From JAGTVG01 sp963820995 (GTDB lineage Bacteria; Bacteroidota; Bacteroidia; Cytophagales; Cyclobacteriaceae): a stretch of 64,000 nucleotides of DNA. Below, piece after piece: positions 9,719-18,581 of this stretch. Below the pieces are notes generated by a model. The model ran no database searches and was not told where the DNA came from. It worked only from the letters and a program-made list of their open reading frames with translations. The translations under genes were made by a program, and so were the position numbers. Positions within the stretch are counted from its first letter, which is position 1; each line of letters begins with the position of its first letter. The DNA lies in the NCBI GenBank assembly GCA_963820995.1, contig CAWGCL010000012.1, positions 1 to 64,000 on the forward strand, in the 5' to 3' direction.

Positions 9719-10588
9719 ATGCAAAAAACGGGACATCGCATATATATTTCAACCCTGGCAAGTATTGTTGTATTGACCACGATATCACTGTTCATAATGG
9801 GGATTTCCTATTATAACACCCCTTTAACCGAAAGGTTTTATCATTCAGAGCATGATTTATACAAGCCGAGCGGACTGATTGGGCATGGTTTAGGCATAAT
9901 AGGTACATTATTAATAGTAATTGGCGTGTTTTCTTATATGGCAAGGAAAAGATACCGCTTTCTATCCCGTTTCGGCAGGTTAAAATATTGGCTGGAATTT
10001 CATATCTTTCTATGTATTCTCGGACCAATTATGATTTTATACCATACAGCGTTCAAATTTGGGGGAATAGTTTCCATCAGCTTCTGGAGCATGATCGTGG
10101 TAGTGGCGAGCGGGGTTATTGGCAGGTATATTTATCTCCAGATACCGCGATCCATGGAAGGCCGGGAATTAAGCCTGAATGAAGTCAGGGAAATGAAAAG
10201 CAACCTGAATGCACATATCAAGAACCGGTTTAAACTCGATGAAAAGAGCTATAACGCCATACTGGAATACACCAGTATTAATTCTCAGGATCAGAATGGA
10301 GATGAAAATATCCGGATGATCCGCAGGAATAAAGAAAATAAAATAAGCATCAGGCGGCTGAAGAAAACTCTAAGAACATATAGACTTTCTGAGGCAAGCA
10401 TAAAGGGTATTGTCAAGCTCATTAAAAATGAAATTTCCCTGAACAAAAAATTACAGCGATTACAATCAATGCAAAGGTTGTTCAAATACTGGCACATTGT
10501 ACATTTACCTTTTGCCCTTATTATGCTGGTTATTATGATCATTCATGTAGGGATAACACTCGCTTTCGGTGCCAAATGGATTTTTTAA
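9719..10588 (+). CDS. Bis-heme b-type cytochrome-like membrane protein
   Basis: A 289-residue inner-membrane protein with about five hydrophobic segments. Two helices each carry His-x13-His (H95/H109 and H262/H276). This is the spacing by which ferric-reductase and NOX-type proteins hold two stacked b hemes across the membrane. A long charged cytosolic-looking stretch (about residues 145-245) separates them, preceded by GRYIYLQIPR. It is the first gene of a tight run: the next protein starts 10 bases after its stop. Known neighbours in this run (a flavin/FeS oxidoreductase and multiheme c cytochromes) suggest it carries electrons from the cytoplasmic side to the periplasm. Heme binding is inferred from spacing. 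Confidence 0.72.
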   Translation: MQKTGHRIYISTLASIVVLTTISLFIMGISYYNTPLTERFYHSEHDLYKPSGLIGHGLGIIGTLLIVIGVFSYMARKRYRFLSRFGRLKYWLEFHIFLCILGPIMILYHTAFKFGGIVSISFWSMIVVVASGVIGRYIYLQIPRSMEGRELSLNEVREMKSNLNAHIKNRFKLDEKSYNAILEYTSINSQDQNGDENIRMIRRNKENKISIRRLKKTLRTYRLSEASIKGIVKLIKNEISLNKKLQRLQSMQRLFKYWHIVHLPFALIMLVIMIIHVGITLAFGAKWIF

Positions 10589-10598
10589 ATTAAAGAAT

Positions 10599-11918
10599 AT
10601 GTCAGAACAGGTCATCATATATGCCGTTGTATTTTTGTTTTGCGCGATTATCCTATTCATATATTTGAGAAAGATGAAAAGGGAATCCCGGATCGTTGAG
10701 AAAAAAGTAGTAAAGGCAAAACAGGATGGCTTATTTGAACCAGTTTCCCTGTATCCGGATATAAATGTAAACAAATGCATAAAAAGTGGGGCCTGTATAA
10801 CTGCCTGCCCTGAAAAGGACATCCTGGGGATCATGAATGGCAGAGCTACGCTGATCAATGCCTCCCAGTGCATAGGACATGGAGCATGTTTTCATAGTTG
10901 TCCGGTTGAGGCTATTTCCCTCGTGATCGGAACTGAAAAGCGGGGTGTGGATCTTCCGCATATCGATCAGGATTTCCAAACCAATGTTCCGGGTATTTAT
11001 ATAGCGGGAGAATTAGGCGGCATGGGACTTATAAAGAATAGTGTGGAACAAGGCCAGAATGCAGTTGAAAATATGATAAAGTCTGGCTTTGTGGATGATC
11101 CTTCTACACACGATTTAATAATCATTGGGGCTGGGCCTGCAGGTATTTCTGCTTCCCTGATGGCTAAAAAACACAATTTAAAATTCTTAACGCTTGAACA
11201 AGACTCCCTTGGGGGTACAGTATTTACCTTCCCACGGACTAAAATTGTGATGACTTCCCCGATGAATTTACCGCTTCATGGTAAAGTACAACTATATAAT
11301 ACCACTAAGTCGGAACTGCTTGAACTATGGCAAAAGGTATTATCAGAAAACAATATATCGATAAAAGAAAGGACCAAAGTTGAATTGATATCCTATGAAG
11401 GGGACCATTTTAAAGTGAATACAAACACAAATGAGGAATTCAGAACGAAGAAGATTCTTTTAGCGATCGGAAGAAGAGGCAGTCCAAGAAAGCTGAATAT
11501 CTCTGGCGAAGAATCCGAAAAGGTAGCCTATCGGTTGCTGGAGCCTGAAAATATACAAAACAAAGATATAATCGTCGTTGGAGGTGGGGATTCGGCTATA
11601 GAGGCGGCGTTATCGCTGGCTAAACAAAATAAGGTAATGTTATCCTATAGAAGTGAGGCTTTCAATAGAATAAAACCCAAGAACAGGGAATTAATACATA
11701 AGGCAGCTGAAACGGGTGTTTTAAATATCAAATATAAGTCCAACCTACTGGCTGTGGAAAAGGAGCATGTTACCATGGCGGTAGAAGATAAAGAAATAAA
11801 TCTTAAGAATGACCTGGTTTACATTTTTGCCGGGGGCGAATTACCTACGCAATTTCTTGAAAAAGCCGGTGTCAGGATTACTAAAAGATTTGGATATACT
11901 TTGAAGAAATATGGATAA
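10599..11918 (+). CDS. Membrane-anchored ferredoxin/FAD-NAD(P) oxidoreductase fusion
   Basis: A 439-residue protein: one N-terminal membrane helix (residues 5-24), a double-cluster ferredoxin domain (60-105) and a thioredoxin-reductase-like two-Rossmann module. FAD binds at GAGPAG (177-182) and NAD(P)H at GGGDSA (328-333). No redox CxxC of thioredoxin reductase is present. Each ferredoxin motif has only three cysteines: C60, C66, C70 with Ser at 63, and C91, C97, C101 with His at 94. A YIAGELGGMG segment at 134-143 resembles an FAD C-terminal loop. The ATG at 10599 is chosen because the upstream GTG (10569) would overlap the previous gene. Its likely role is to pass electrons from NAD(P)H to the b-heme protein encoded just before it. 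Confidence 0.82.
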   Translation: MSEQVIIYAVVFLFCAIILFIYLRKMKRESRIVEKKVVKAKQDGLFEPVSLYPDINVNKCIKSGACITACPEKDILGIMNGRATLINASQCIGHGACFHSCPVEAISLVIGTEKRGVDLPHIDQDFQTNVPGIYIAGELGGMGLIKNSVEQGQNAVENMIKSGFVDDPSTHDLIIIGAGPAGISASLMAKKHNLKFLTLEQDSLGGTVFTFPRTKIVMTSPMNLPLHGKVQLYNTTKSELLELWQKVLSENNISIKERTKVELISYEGDHFKVNTNTNEEFRTKKILLAIGRRGSPRKLNISGEESEKVAYRLLEPENIQNKDIIVVGGGDSAIEAALSLAKQNKVMLSYRSEAFNRIKPKNRELIHKAAETGVLNIKYKSNLLAVEKEHVTMAVEDKEINLKNDLVYIFAGGELPTQFLEKAGVRITKRFGYTLKKYG

Positions 11919-11949
11919 TAGATAAATCCTGATATCCATTAATTGTAGA

Positions 11950-13542
11950 ATGAGGGGAAGATTCCTACATATTGCACTGGTATTTATTCTGGTAAGAACC
12001 ACGGTTGAGGCGCAAATCTCGCCTGGGGACCTGGCTAATTCGCATGTTGAACTGGAAGGAATAATGAATTGCACGGAATGCCATATTCTGGGTGGAGGGG
12101 TATCGAATGAAAAGTGCCTGGATTGCCATCAGGAGTTAAAGATCCGTATTAATCAGAATAAAGGTTATCATGCTTCCAGTGAGGTAAGCAATAAAGATTG
12201 TGCCAGCTGTCATAGTGATCACCATGGACGCGAATTCGAGATGGTTCGTATTAATGAAGCGGATTTTAACCATCAACTGACAGGCTATGAGCTTACAGGT
12301 CAACATCAAAGAATAGATTGCCGGCAGTGCCATACGCCTGACCTTATAGTTGACAGTGGGTTAAAGAAAAATAAAAGCACATTCCTTGGTTTAGAAACGG
12401 ATTGCATTTCATGCCATGAAGATGTGCATCAGAAAACACTGCCCCAGGATTGTGCGAGTTGCCATTCAACAGAGGGATTTTCCCCACCATCTAATTTTAA
12501 TCATAATAATGCGGACTTTGCCCTTGTTGGGCAACACCGCAATGTGGCATGTATCGAATGTCACCGGATGGAAAAGCGGAATGGCAAGGATTTTCAACGT
12601 TTTACTGATATCCCCTTCCAGAATTGCACTTCATGTCATGAAGATGTTCACAATAATAAGTTTGGCCAGAACTGTACGGAATGCCACAGTGAACAGTCCT
12701 TCAGCGTCGCAGGTTATACGAAAAATTTTGATCATAATATGACTGGATTCAGGCTGACCGGGCGTCACCGCTATGTTGACTGCAAACAATGCCATAAAGT
12801 GAATTTTACGAATCCATTACCCCATAACCGGTGTGCCTCATGTCATTCTGATTACCATAAAAGAGAATTTGCCGTGAACAGGGTAAGTCCAGATTGTGCG
12901 GAATGCCATACCGTCAATAGTTTTAGTGGTAGCCTGTATACCCTCGAAAAGCACAATGAAGGTGAATTCCCATTGGAAGGTGCTCATATGGCCACTCCAT
13001 GCTTTGCTTGTCACAGGCAAACAACCCGGTGGAGCTTCAGGGATATTGGCGAAAGATGCGTTGATTGCCATGAAGACGTACATTCGGGATATATCAACGA
13101 AAAATATTATCCCAATCAGTCCTGTGAAACTTGCCATGAAGTAACCCGGTGGCAGGAAAATCATTTTGATCATAATCTTACGAATTTTGAACTGGTAGGC
13201 GCTCATGCGAATCAAGCTTGCATGGCTTGCCATGGCACAGATGATATAAGTCATAGTAATAGATATGAAAATTTTCAAAATTTGTCCATGGATTGCGTGG
13301 GTTGTCACGATGATATACACCGACAGCAATTCGCAGAAGATGGAATAACCTATTGTCTGGAATGCCATAGCTATGAAAGTTGGGGATCGGTTCACTTTGA
13401 TCACAACAAAACAGCATTTAAACTTGATGGAGAACATGAAAAAGTGGATTGTGGATCATGCCACAAAGAAGTAGAGGAACAGGGTGAAACATTTGTTTTT
13501 TACAAGATAAAGAATTTCGAATGCATAGACTGTCACCAATAA
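11950..13542 (+). CDS. Multiheme c-type cytochrome, 20 CxxCH motifs
   Basis: A 530-residue secreted protein with a signal peptide (cleavage probably after VEAQ, about residue 22) and 20 CxxCH heme-binding motifs spread along its length. They come in c3/c7-like modules with repeated DCxxCH, ExVHxxxF and FDHNxTxFxLxGxH elements; the last gives His ligands for bis-His coordination. The density is about one heme per 26 residues. It follows the FAD/ferredoxin gene by 31 bases and its 3' end overlaps the next cytochrome gene by 22 bases, so the two are probably cotranslated. Predicted role: periplasmic electron wire between the inner-membrane module and the outer membrane. Confidence 0.92.
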   Translation: MRGRFLHIALVFILVRTTVEAQISPGDLANSHVELEGIMNCTECHILGGGVSNEKCLDCHQELKIRINQNKGYHASSEVSNKDCASCHSDHHGREFEMVRINEADFNHQLTGYELTGQHQRIDCRQCHTPDLIVDSGLKKNKSTFLGLETDCISCHEDVHQKTLPQDCASCHSTEGFSPPSNFNHNNADFALVGQHRNVACIECHRMEKRNGKDFQRFTDIPFQNCTSCHEDVHNNKFGQNCTECHSEQSFSVAGYTKNFDHNMTGFRLTGRHRYVDCKQCHKVNFTNPLPHNRCASCHSDYHKREFAVNRVSPDCAECHTVNSFSGSLYTLEKHNEGEFPLEGAHMATPCFACHRQTTRWSFRDIGERCVDCHEDVHSGYINEKYYPNQSCETCHEVTRWQENHFDHNLTNFELVGAHANQACMACHGTDDISHSNRYENFQNLSMDCVGCHDDIHRQQFAEDGITYCLECHSYESWGSVHFDHNKTAFKLDGEHEKVDCGSCHKEVEEQGETFVFYKIKNFECIDCHQ

Positions 13543-15722
13543 TATTGTTGCTGGGCCTAACAGTCAATTTGTTTGCCCAGAACCCGCACGGTGTTGATTT
13601 CAAAACAGACTGTGCGACCTGTCATACGTCCGACGGATGGGAAATACCCCCTGAGTTCTGGGAAAATAATGATCCCTCAAAACAGGTAATTTCTGATAAT
13701 ATGAGGCTTGAAATACCTTATACAACCAAAGGATTTGATCATAGCACCACGGATTTCTCCCTCGAAGGGCAGCATACCATTGTTGACTGCAGGGAATGTC
13801 ACCAGTCTTTGGTTTTTTCAGAGGCGCAGACAAATTGTTATTCATGCCATACAGATATGCACAACCAGACGGTGGGGTTTGATTGTGCCAGATGCCACAA
13901 CTCGGAAAACTGGCTGGTCGCTGATATCACTCAACTTCATTACGATAACGGGTTCCCACTTTTAGGGGCTCACTATATAACGAGCTGCTATGAGTGCCAC
14001 GTATCGGAAACAGATCTTAGATTTGAGAGAATAGGGAATGATTGTGTGAATTGTCATTTGGATGAATATTCTGCAACGACCAATCCAAACCATACTTCAG
14101 CAGGCTTTTCAACCAACTGTATTGAGTGCCATAGCGTGAATGGATTTGACTGGACAACTGAAAACATAAATCATGCATTCTTCCCTTTGACAGGAGGACA
14201 TGATATAGCAAATTGTGCCGAATGCCATACTTCAGGTGATTATAGCAATACTCCAACAGATTGTTACGCATGCCACCAGCAGGATTACATGGCTGCTGTC
14301 AATCCAAATCATCAAAGTCAGGGCTTTCCTACTGATTGCATGCTATGCCATACCACCGATCCGGATTGGACACCTGCCAGTTTTGTATCACACGATGCCG
14401 AATTTTTTCCGATATACAGTGGGGAGCATAATGGAGAGTGGAATCTCTGCCAGGATTGTCATCCCAATCCATCCAACTATGCCGAATTTACCTGTCTGAC
14501 ATGTCATACAAATTCCGAAACGACCAGCGATCATGAAGGAATTCCCGGATATTCATACAACAGTACAGCTTGCCTGGCTTGTCATCCGATGGGAGAAGGT
14601 GAAGACGCTTTTAACCACAACCTGACCAATTTCCGGTTAGCAGGTGTTCACTCAACCACAGATTGTATAGAATGCCATAGTGCAGGTTATGCAGGAACAC
14701 CCATGGATTGTGCTTCATGTCATACAACAGATTATAATCAGGCCATTAATCCGAATCATACTGCCCTTGGTCTTTCCATGGATTGCGCTTCATGTCATAC
14801 AGAAGAACCGGAATGGTATCCTGCTGAATTTCCGAATCATAATGAATACCATATTTTGAATGGGGCACATGCAGTTATAGCAAACGATTGTGCCATTTGC
14901 CATAATGGTGATTATAACAATACGCCTAATACCTGTGTGGGATGCCATCAGACTGATTATAACAATACGACCAATCCAGACCATACAGCCCTCAGCTTTT
15001 CAACGGATTGTGCCAGTTGCCATTCGGAAAACGCCTGGGAGCCGGCTGTTTTTGACCATAACCTAACCAATTTTGCATTAACAGGGGCACATATAACGAC
15101 CGATTGTAACAGCTGTCATGAATCCGGATATGCTGGAACACCGACGGATTGTGCTGCCTGTCATACTACAGATTATAATCAGTCTACAAATCCGAACCAT
15201 AATACGCTGGGAATATCAATGGATTGTGCTTCCTGCCATACGACTGAGCCTGAATGGAATCCTGCCACGTTTGCAAACCACAATGATTACCATGCCTTGA
15301 ACGGGGCACATGCAACTATTGCAAATGACTGTGCTGTCTGCCATAATGGTGATTATAACAATACGCCTAATACCTGTATGGGATGCCATCAAAGTGATTA
15401 TAACAATACGACAGATCCCAATCACCTGGCGGCGCAATTCCCGACAGACTGCGAAAGTTGTCATTCGGAAAACGCCTGGGAACCAGCCACTTTTGATCAT
15501 GACGGGCAATATTTCCCAATCTATAGTGGAAAGCACGTAGAAGCGTGGAATTCATGTGCCGACTGCCATACCAATGCAGGGAATTATTCGGTTTTTGCCT
15601 GTATCGATTGCCACGAACATAGCAACCAGGCCGATCTTGCCGATAAGCACAGTGATTTACCAGACTATACATATACCAGCCAGGGATGTTTTGATTGTCA
15701 TCCTACAGGCAATGCAGATTAA
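13521..15722 (+). CDS. Giant multiheme c-type cytochrome, 28 CxxCH motifs
   Basis: A 733-residue secreted protein with a signal peptide (cleavage after LFAQ, about residue 20) and 28 CxxCH motifs. Its second half contains two near-identical 147-residue units with six hemes each (14610-15491), and related shorter units occur before them. Conserved spacers include GDYxNTP, DYNxxxNPNH, SENAWEPAxFDH and YFPIYSGxH, the last near both ends. It overlaps the 20-heme gene by 22 bases. With the beta-barrel gene directly after it, the protein is a candidate for the surface-facing or outer-membrane-spanning part of a porin-cytochrome conduit. No lipobox is present, so its anchoring is unclear. Confidence 0.92.
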   Translation: MHRLSPIILLLGLTVNLFAQNPHGVDFKTDCATCHTSDGWEIPPEFWENNDPSKQVISDNMRLEIPYTTKGFDHSTTDFSLEGQHTIVDCRECHQSLVFSEAQTNCYSCHTDMHNQTVGFDCARCHNSENWLVADITQLHYDNGFPLLGAHYITSCYECHVSETDLRFERIGNDCVNCHLDEYSATTNPNHTSAGFSTNCIECHSVNGFDWTTENINHAFFPLTGGHDIANCAECHTSGDYSNTPTDCYACHQQDYMAAVNPNHQSQGFPTDCMLCHTTDPDWTPASFVSHDAEFFPIYSGEHNGEWNLCQDCHPNPSNYAEFTCLTCHTNSETTSDHEGIPGYSYNSTACLACHPMGEGEDAFNHNLTNFRLAGVHSTTDCIECHSAGYAGTPMDCASCHTTDYNQAINPNHTALGLSMDCASCHTEEPEWYPAEFPNHNEYHILNGAHAVIANDCAICHNGDYNNTPNTCVGCHQTDYNNTTNPDHTALSFSTDCASCHSENAWEPAVFDHNLTNFALTGAHITTDCNSCHESGYAGTPTDCAACHTTDYNQSTNPNHNTLGISMDCASCHTTEPEWNPATFANHNDYHALNGAHATIANDCAVCHNGDYNNTPNTCMGCHQSDYNNTTDPNHLAAQFPTDCESCHSENAWEPATFDHDGQYFPIYSGKHVEAWNSCADCHTNAGNYSVFACIDCHEHSNQADLADKHSDLPDYTYTSQGCFDCHPTGNAD
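14610..15491 (+). repeat. Two tandem 441-bp in-frame units inside the 28-heme gene
   Basis: Copy 1 is 14610-15050 and copy 2 is 15051-15491, each exactly 441 bases (147 codons, six CxxCH motifs). They begin at the FNHNLTNF and FDHNLTNF segments. The units match over long stretches at the DNA level, for example around the GDYNNTPNTC segment, which indicates a fairly recent duplication or gene conversion. Confidence 0.88.
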
Positions 15723-15735
15723 ATTGTAGATCTAA

Positions 15736-17415
15736 ATGAGGTACTTTTTTTTATTTTTCTTTTTTGCAGCAATCGCATCTCTTGTGCAAGCGCAGGATAA
15801 TGATGGCCTTGAAAAAGGAAAAGTATCCTATGTTTCCTCGCAAAATGTTTATGTAAAATTTGAATCGACCGAACGTATAGAAATAGGTGACACATTATTC
15901 CTGAACAAGAAGGGGGAAATGATTCCTTCATTGGTCGTTAACAATAAATCTTCTATTTCATGTGTATGCACTCCTATTATCTCCAGTGGGATTAATGTTT
16001 CGGATGAAATAATTTTCCGGCGAAAAGATCTGGATACTGCACAAATAGACCAGCAAAGATCAGCGCAGAAGGATAGTTCATCATTAGCATCTGATCAAGC
16101 CGGGGCGGCAGTTGGCATTTCTCTTGCGGGATCGGATACTAAGAACCAGTCTGGGGAAAATAATGATCTTGTTTCTGGCCAGATGGATAATAAAAAGAAA
16201 GAACCAGCCTACCGGCAGAACATTACCGGCCGGGTATCCGCCGCTTCTTACTATACCATTACGGATTCAAAGAACTGGAACAGGTTCAGATATACCTTTT
16301 TTATGCGCGGGGATCATCTGGGTAATACAGGATTATCTATTGAGAGTTATATTACCTTCCGTCATACACTTGATGAATGGGAAGAAGTGAAAGATAATGT
16401 TAACGATGCTCTTAAAGTATATTCCCTGGCATTGAAGTATGATTTCAGTAAAAAAACCCGGGTCTTATTAGGAAGGCATATAAATCGGAAAATTTCATCC
16501 ATCGGGGCTGTTGATGGCCTTCAGTTTGAGCAGGAAATCGGGAATTTCACGCTGGGCACTTTCGTTGGCTTCAGGCCCGACTATCAGGATTATAGCCTGA
16601 ATACCGATTTATTTCAATATAGCCTGTATTTAAGCCATTCATATAAATCTGAAGCCAGGTATATGGATAACACCATTGCTTTTATTGAACAGAGAAATAA
16701 TTCCAATATTGACAGGCGGTTCCTTTACTTTCAGCACTCCAGCTCTTTGGCTAAGAACCTAAATCTTTTTGCCTCGATGGAGGTGTCTTTATATGAAGAA
16801 ATCAATGACGAATCCAAAAATACCCTGGATCTAATGAATTTGTATGCATCGATTAGGTACAGGATTAACAGGAAATTGAACTTTTCATTGTCCTATGATA
16901 ACAGGAGAAACATCTATTATTATGAGACCTACAAGAATTTTATTGACAGGCTGATCGATGAAGAAACACGTCAGGGGGTCAGGTTTAACGCCAGTTACCG
17001 GATCTTCAAGAATGTAATCTGGGGATTAAATACAGGATGGCGATTCCAGAAGAGTGAGCGAAATCTTTCCAGGAACCTGAACACTTATCTGACATTTAAC
17101 CGCATTGGAGGAGTGAATATCAGGACAACGTTAACAGCAAACTTCTTGCGGACGAACTATATAAATAGTAAGATATTCGGGATAAGAGTATCAAAGGAAA
17201 TTGTACCACGAAAATTAAATGGAGACATTCAATACCGATGGGTGGATTATGACTATTTGAATTACGAAACAGCATCCCGGCAAAATATCGTTGGGGCTAA
17301 TTTGTCGTGGAATATAATAAAGAAGTTATCTTTATACCTGAATTATGAAATAACCTTTGATGATCACGACATAAGATATCAACAGGTATATGCCAAAATC
17401 ATTCAAAGGTTTTAA
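15736..17415 (+). CDS. Outer-membrane beta-barrel protein of the cytochrome operon
   Basis: A 559-residue protein with a signal peptide (cleavage after VQAQ, about residue 20), a small SH3-like N-terminal domain (24-95), a low-complexity linker (100-155), and then many alternating amphipathic strands rich in Tyr/Arg/Asn that end in a C-terminal Phe (IIQRF). This is the form of an outer-membrane barrel. It starts 13 bases after the 28-heme gene. In known porin-cytochrome conduits a barrel sheathes a multiheme cytochrome, so this is the likely porin partner, though it shows no family signature that I recognise by name. Confidence 0.78.
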   Translation: MRYFFLFFFFAAIASLVQAQDNDGLEKGKVSYVSSQNVYVKFESTERIEIGDTLFLNKKGEMIPSLVVNNKSSISCVCTPIISSGINVSDEIIFRRKDLDTAQIDQQRSAQKDSSSLASDQAGAAVGISLAGSDTKNQSGENNDLVSGQMDNKKKEPAYRQNITGRVSAASYYTITDSKNWNRFRYTFFMRGDHLGNTGLSIESYITFRHTLDEWEEVKDNVNDALKVYSLALKYDFSKKTRVLLGRHINRKISSIGAVDGLQFEQEIGNFTLGTFVGFRPDYQDYSLNTDLFQYSLYLSHSYKSEARYMDNTIAFIEQRNNSNIDRRFLYFQHSSSLAKNLNLFASMEVSLYEEINDESKNTLDLMNLYASIRYRINRKLNFSLSYDNRRNIYYYETYKNFIDRLIDEETRQGVRFNASYRIFKNVIWGLNTGWRFQKSERNLSRNLNTYLTFNRIGGVNIRTTLTANFLRTNYINSKIFGIRVSKEIVPRKLNGDIQYRWVDYDYLNYETASRQNIVGANLSWNIIKKLSLYLNYEITFDDHDIRYQQVYAKIIQRF

Positions 17416-17467
17416 ATTTTTAGAGGATTTAGATATCCTGATCAAATAAATTTACTTAAAAGCAATT

Positions 17468-18247
17468 ATGAAAACACAAACATTTAATATCTGGATAGGC
17501 CTTTTAGTTTTCCTTTTAATCGTTTCATGTCATCCAAAGCCTAAACTTTATGAAGCGGACATGATGGATGGAAGCAATGCTGCCGGTCATGTACATGACG
17601 GAACTGAGGCACCTGCAATGGCTGACGGTCATTCCGGAGGGCATAATGTCAAGGTAGAGGAAGTACTCAATACAGAAAAGTATTCATATCTATATGTTTC
17701 AGAAGATGGTGAAAAATTCTGGATCGCCATTCCCAGGATGGAGGTTGAAGTTGGTGGAACCTATCACTATACCGGCGGATTGTTAAAGAAAAATTTTGAA
17801 AGCAAGGAATACAACAGAGTGTTTGAAACCATTTATCTTGTATCAGATATTCATTCACATTCCGCGGGTTCTGGTACATCTGCTGCGCATGCTGCCGGGG
17901 ATCAGGGAACACCTTCACAAGTTTCTGTAGATGTTACGCCAGCAGAAGGTTCCATTCAATTGGCTGAATTGTTTTCTGACCGGGAAAAATATAAAGGCAA
18001 GGTAGTTCAGGTAACCGGAAAATGTGTAAAAGTGAATCCCATGATCATGGGCCGGAACTGGGTACACATTCAGGATGGCTCCGGGGATGGGCTGGACCTG
18101 ACCATTACCACTTCGGAAAATGTACAGCTTAACGAGGTTGTAACCTTTGAAGGCGTGATCGCCCTCAACAAAGACTTTGGTGCTGGTTATAAATATGATA
18201 TTATACTGGAGCAGGGCAAACTTAAAGCCACCCAGGCTAAATTATAA
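17468..18247 (+). CDS. His-rich OB-fold lipoprotein of the cytochrome operon
   Basis: A 259-residue lipoprotein (lipobox IVSC, Cys about residue 19). Three parts are visible: a His/Gly/Ala-rich stretch (about 38-60), a domain with KFWIAIPRMEVEVGGTY and a GGLL motif (about 70-120), a second His/Ala-rich linker (HSHSAG...AAHAAG), and a C-terminal OB-fold-like domain (YKGKVVQVTGKCVKV...NWVHIQDGSGDG). Such NrfJ-like OB domains occur next to multiheme cytochromes. The His-rich stretches could bind metal or assist heme insertion. It lies 52 bases after the barrel gene and appears to be the last gene of the operon. Confidence 0.72.
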   Translation: MKTQTFNIWIGLLVFLLIVSCHPKPKLYEADMMDGSNAAGHVHDGTEAPAMADGHSGGHNVKVEEVLNTEKYSYLYVSEDGEKFWIAIPRMEVEVGGTYHYTGGLLKKNFESKEYNRVFETIYLVSDIHSHSAGSGTSAAHAAGDQGTPSQVSVDVTPAEGSIQLAELFSDREKYKGKVVQVTGKCVKVNPMIMGRNWVHIQDGSGDGLDLTITTSENVQLNEVVTFEGVIALNKDFGAGYKYDIILEQGKLKATQAKL

Positions 18248-18471
18248 ACCAACCATTTGGATTCAATATCGGCACATCGTATACTCACGAACCTACAGGC
18301 CTGGTTGGATTCTTAAGGTATAATGGCGGGTTGACTACCATGCCGTCCAAAGACTACGACGCGAAAGTCCGGAACGGATCTATCAGCATCGGCATTCGGT
18401 ACCGCGTTAACCATCACCTGAACACTAGGAAAACTACCAAACCAAAAAGGGCCCCAAGATACAGGAACTGA
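18241..18471 (+). pseudogene. C-terminal remnant of an outer-membrane beta-barrel protein
   Basis: The frame starting at 18241 is open to TGA at 18469-18471. It encodes strands such as FNIGTSYTHEPTGLVGFLRY, then MPSKDYDAKV and SISIGIRYRVNHHL, typical of the last strands of a Bacteroidota outer-membrane barrel. There is no start codon or N-terminus, and it abuts the stop of the preceding lipoprotein gene. It looks like the tail of a deleted gene. Confidence 0.55.
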
Positions 18472-18581
18472 TAAAAAAGGATAGTATGATTTAGAACCAA
18501 ATACTCAAAACCATACTGGACAACCCGTCTAAAAAAGATTGTACTGGTACGCCAGGAATGATTTCCTAATAGCTAAAAGGA

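Noticed and set aside
12838..13437. 199-codon antisense open frame within the 20-heme gene
   Set aside because: Shadow of the repetitive CxxCH coding on the plus strand; it has no independent features.
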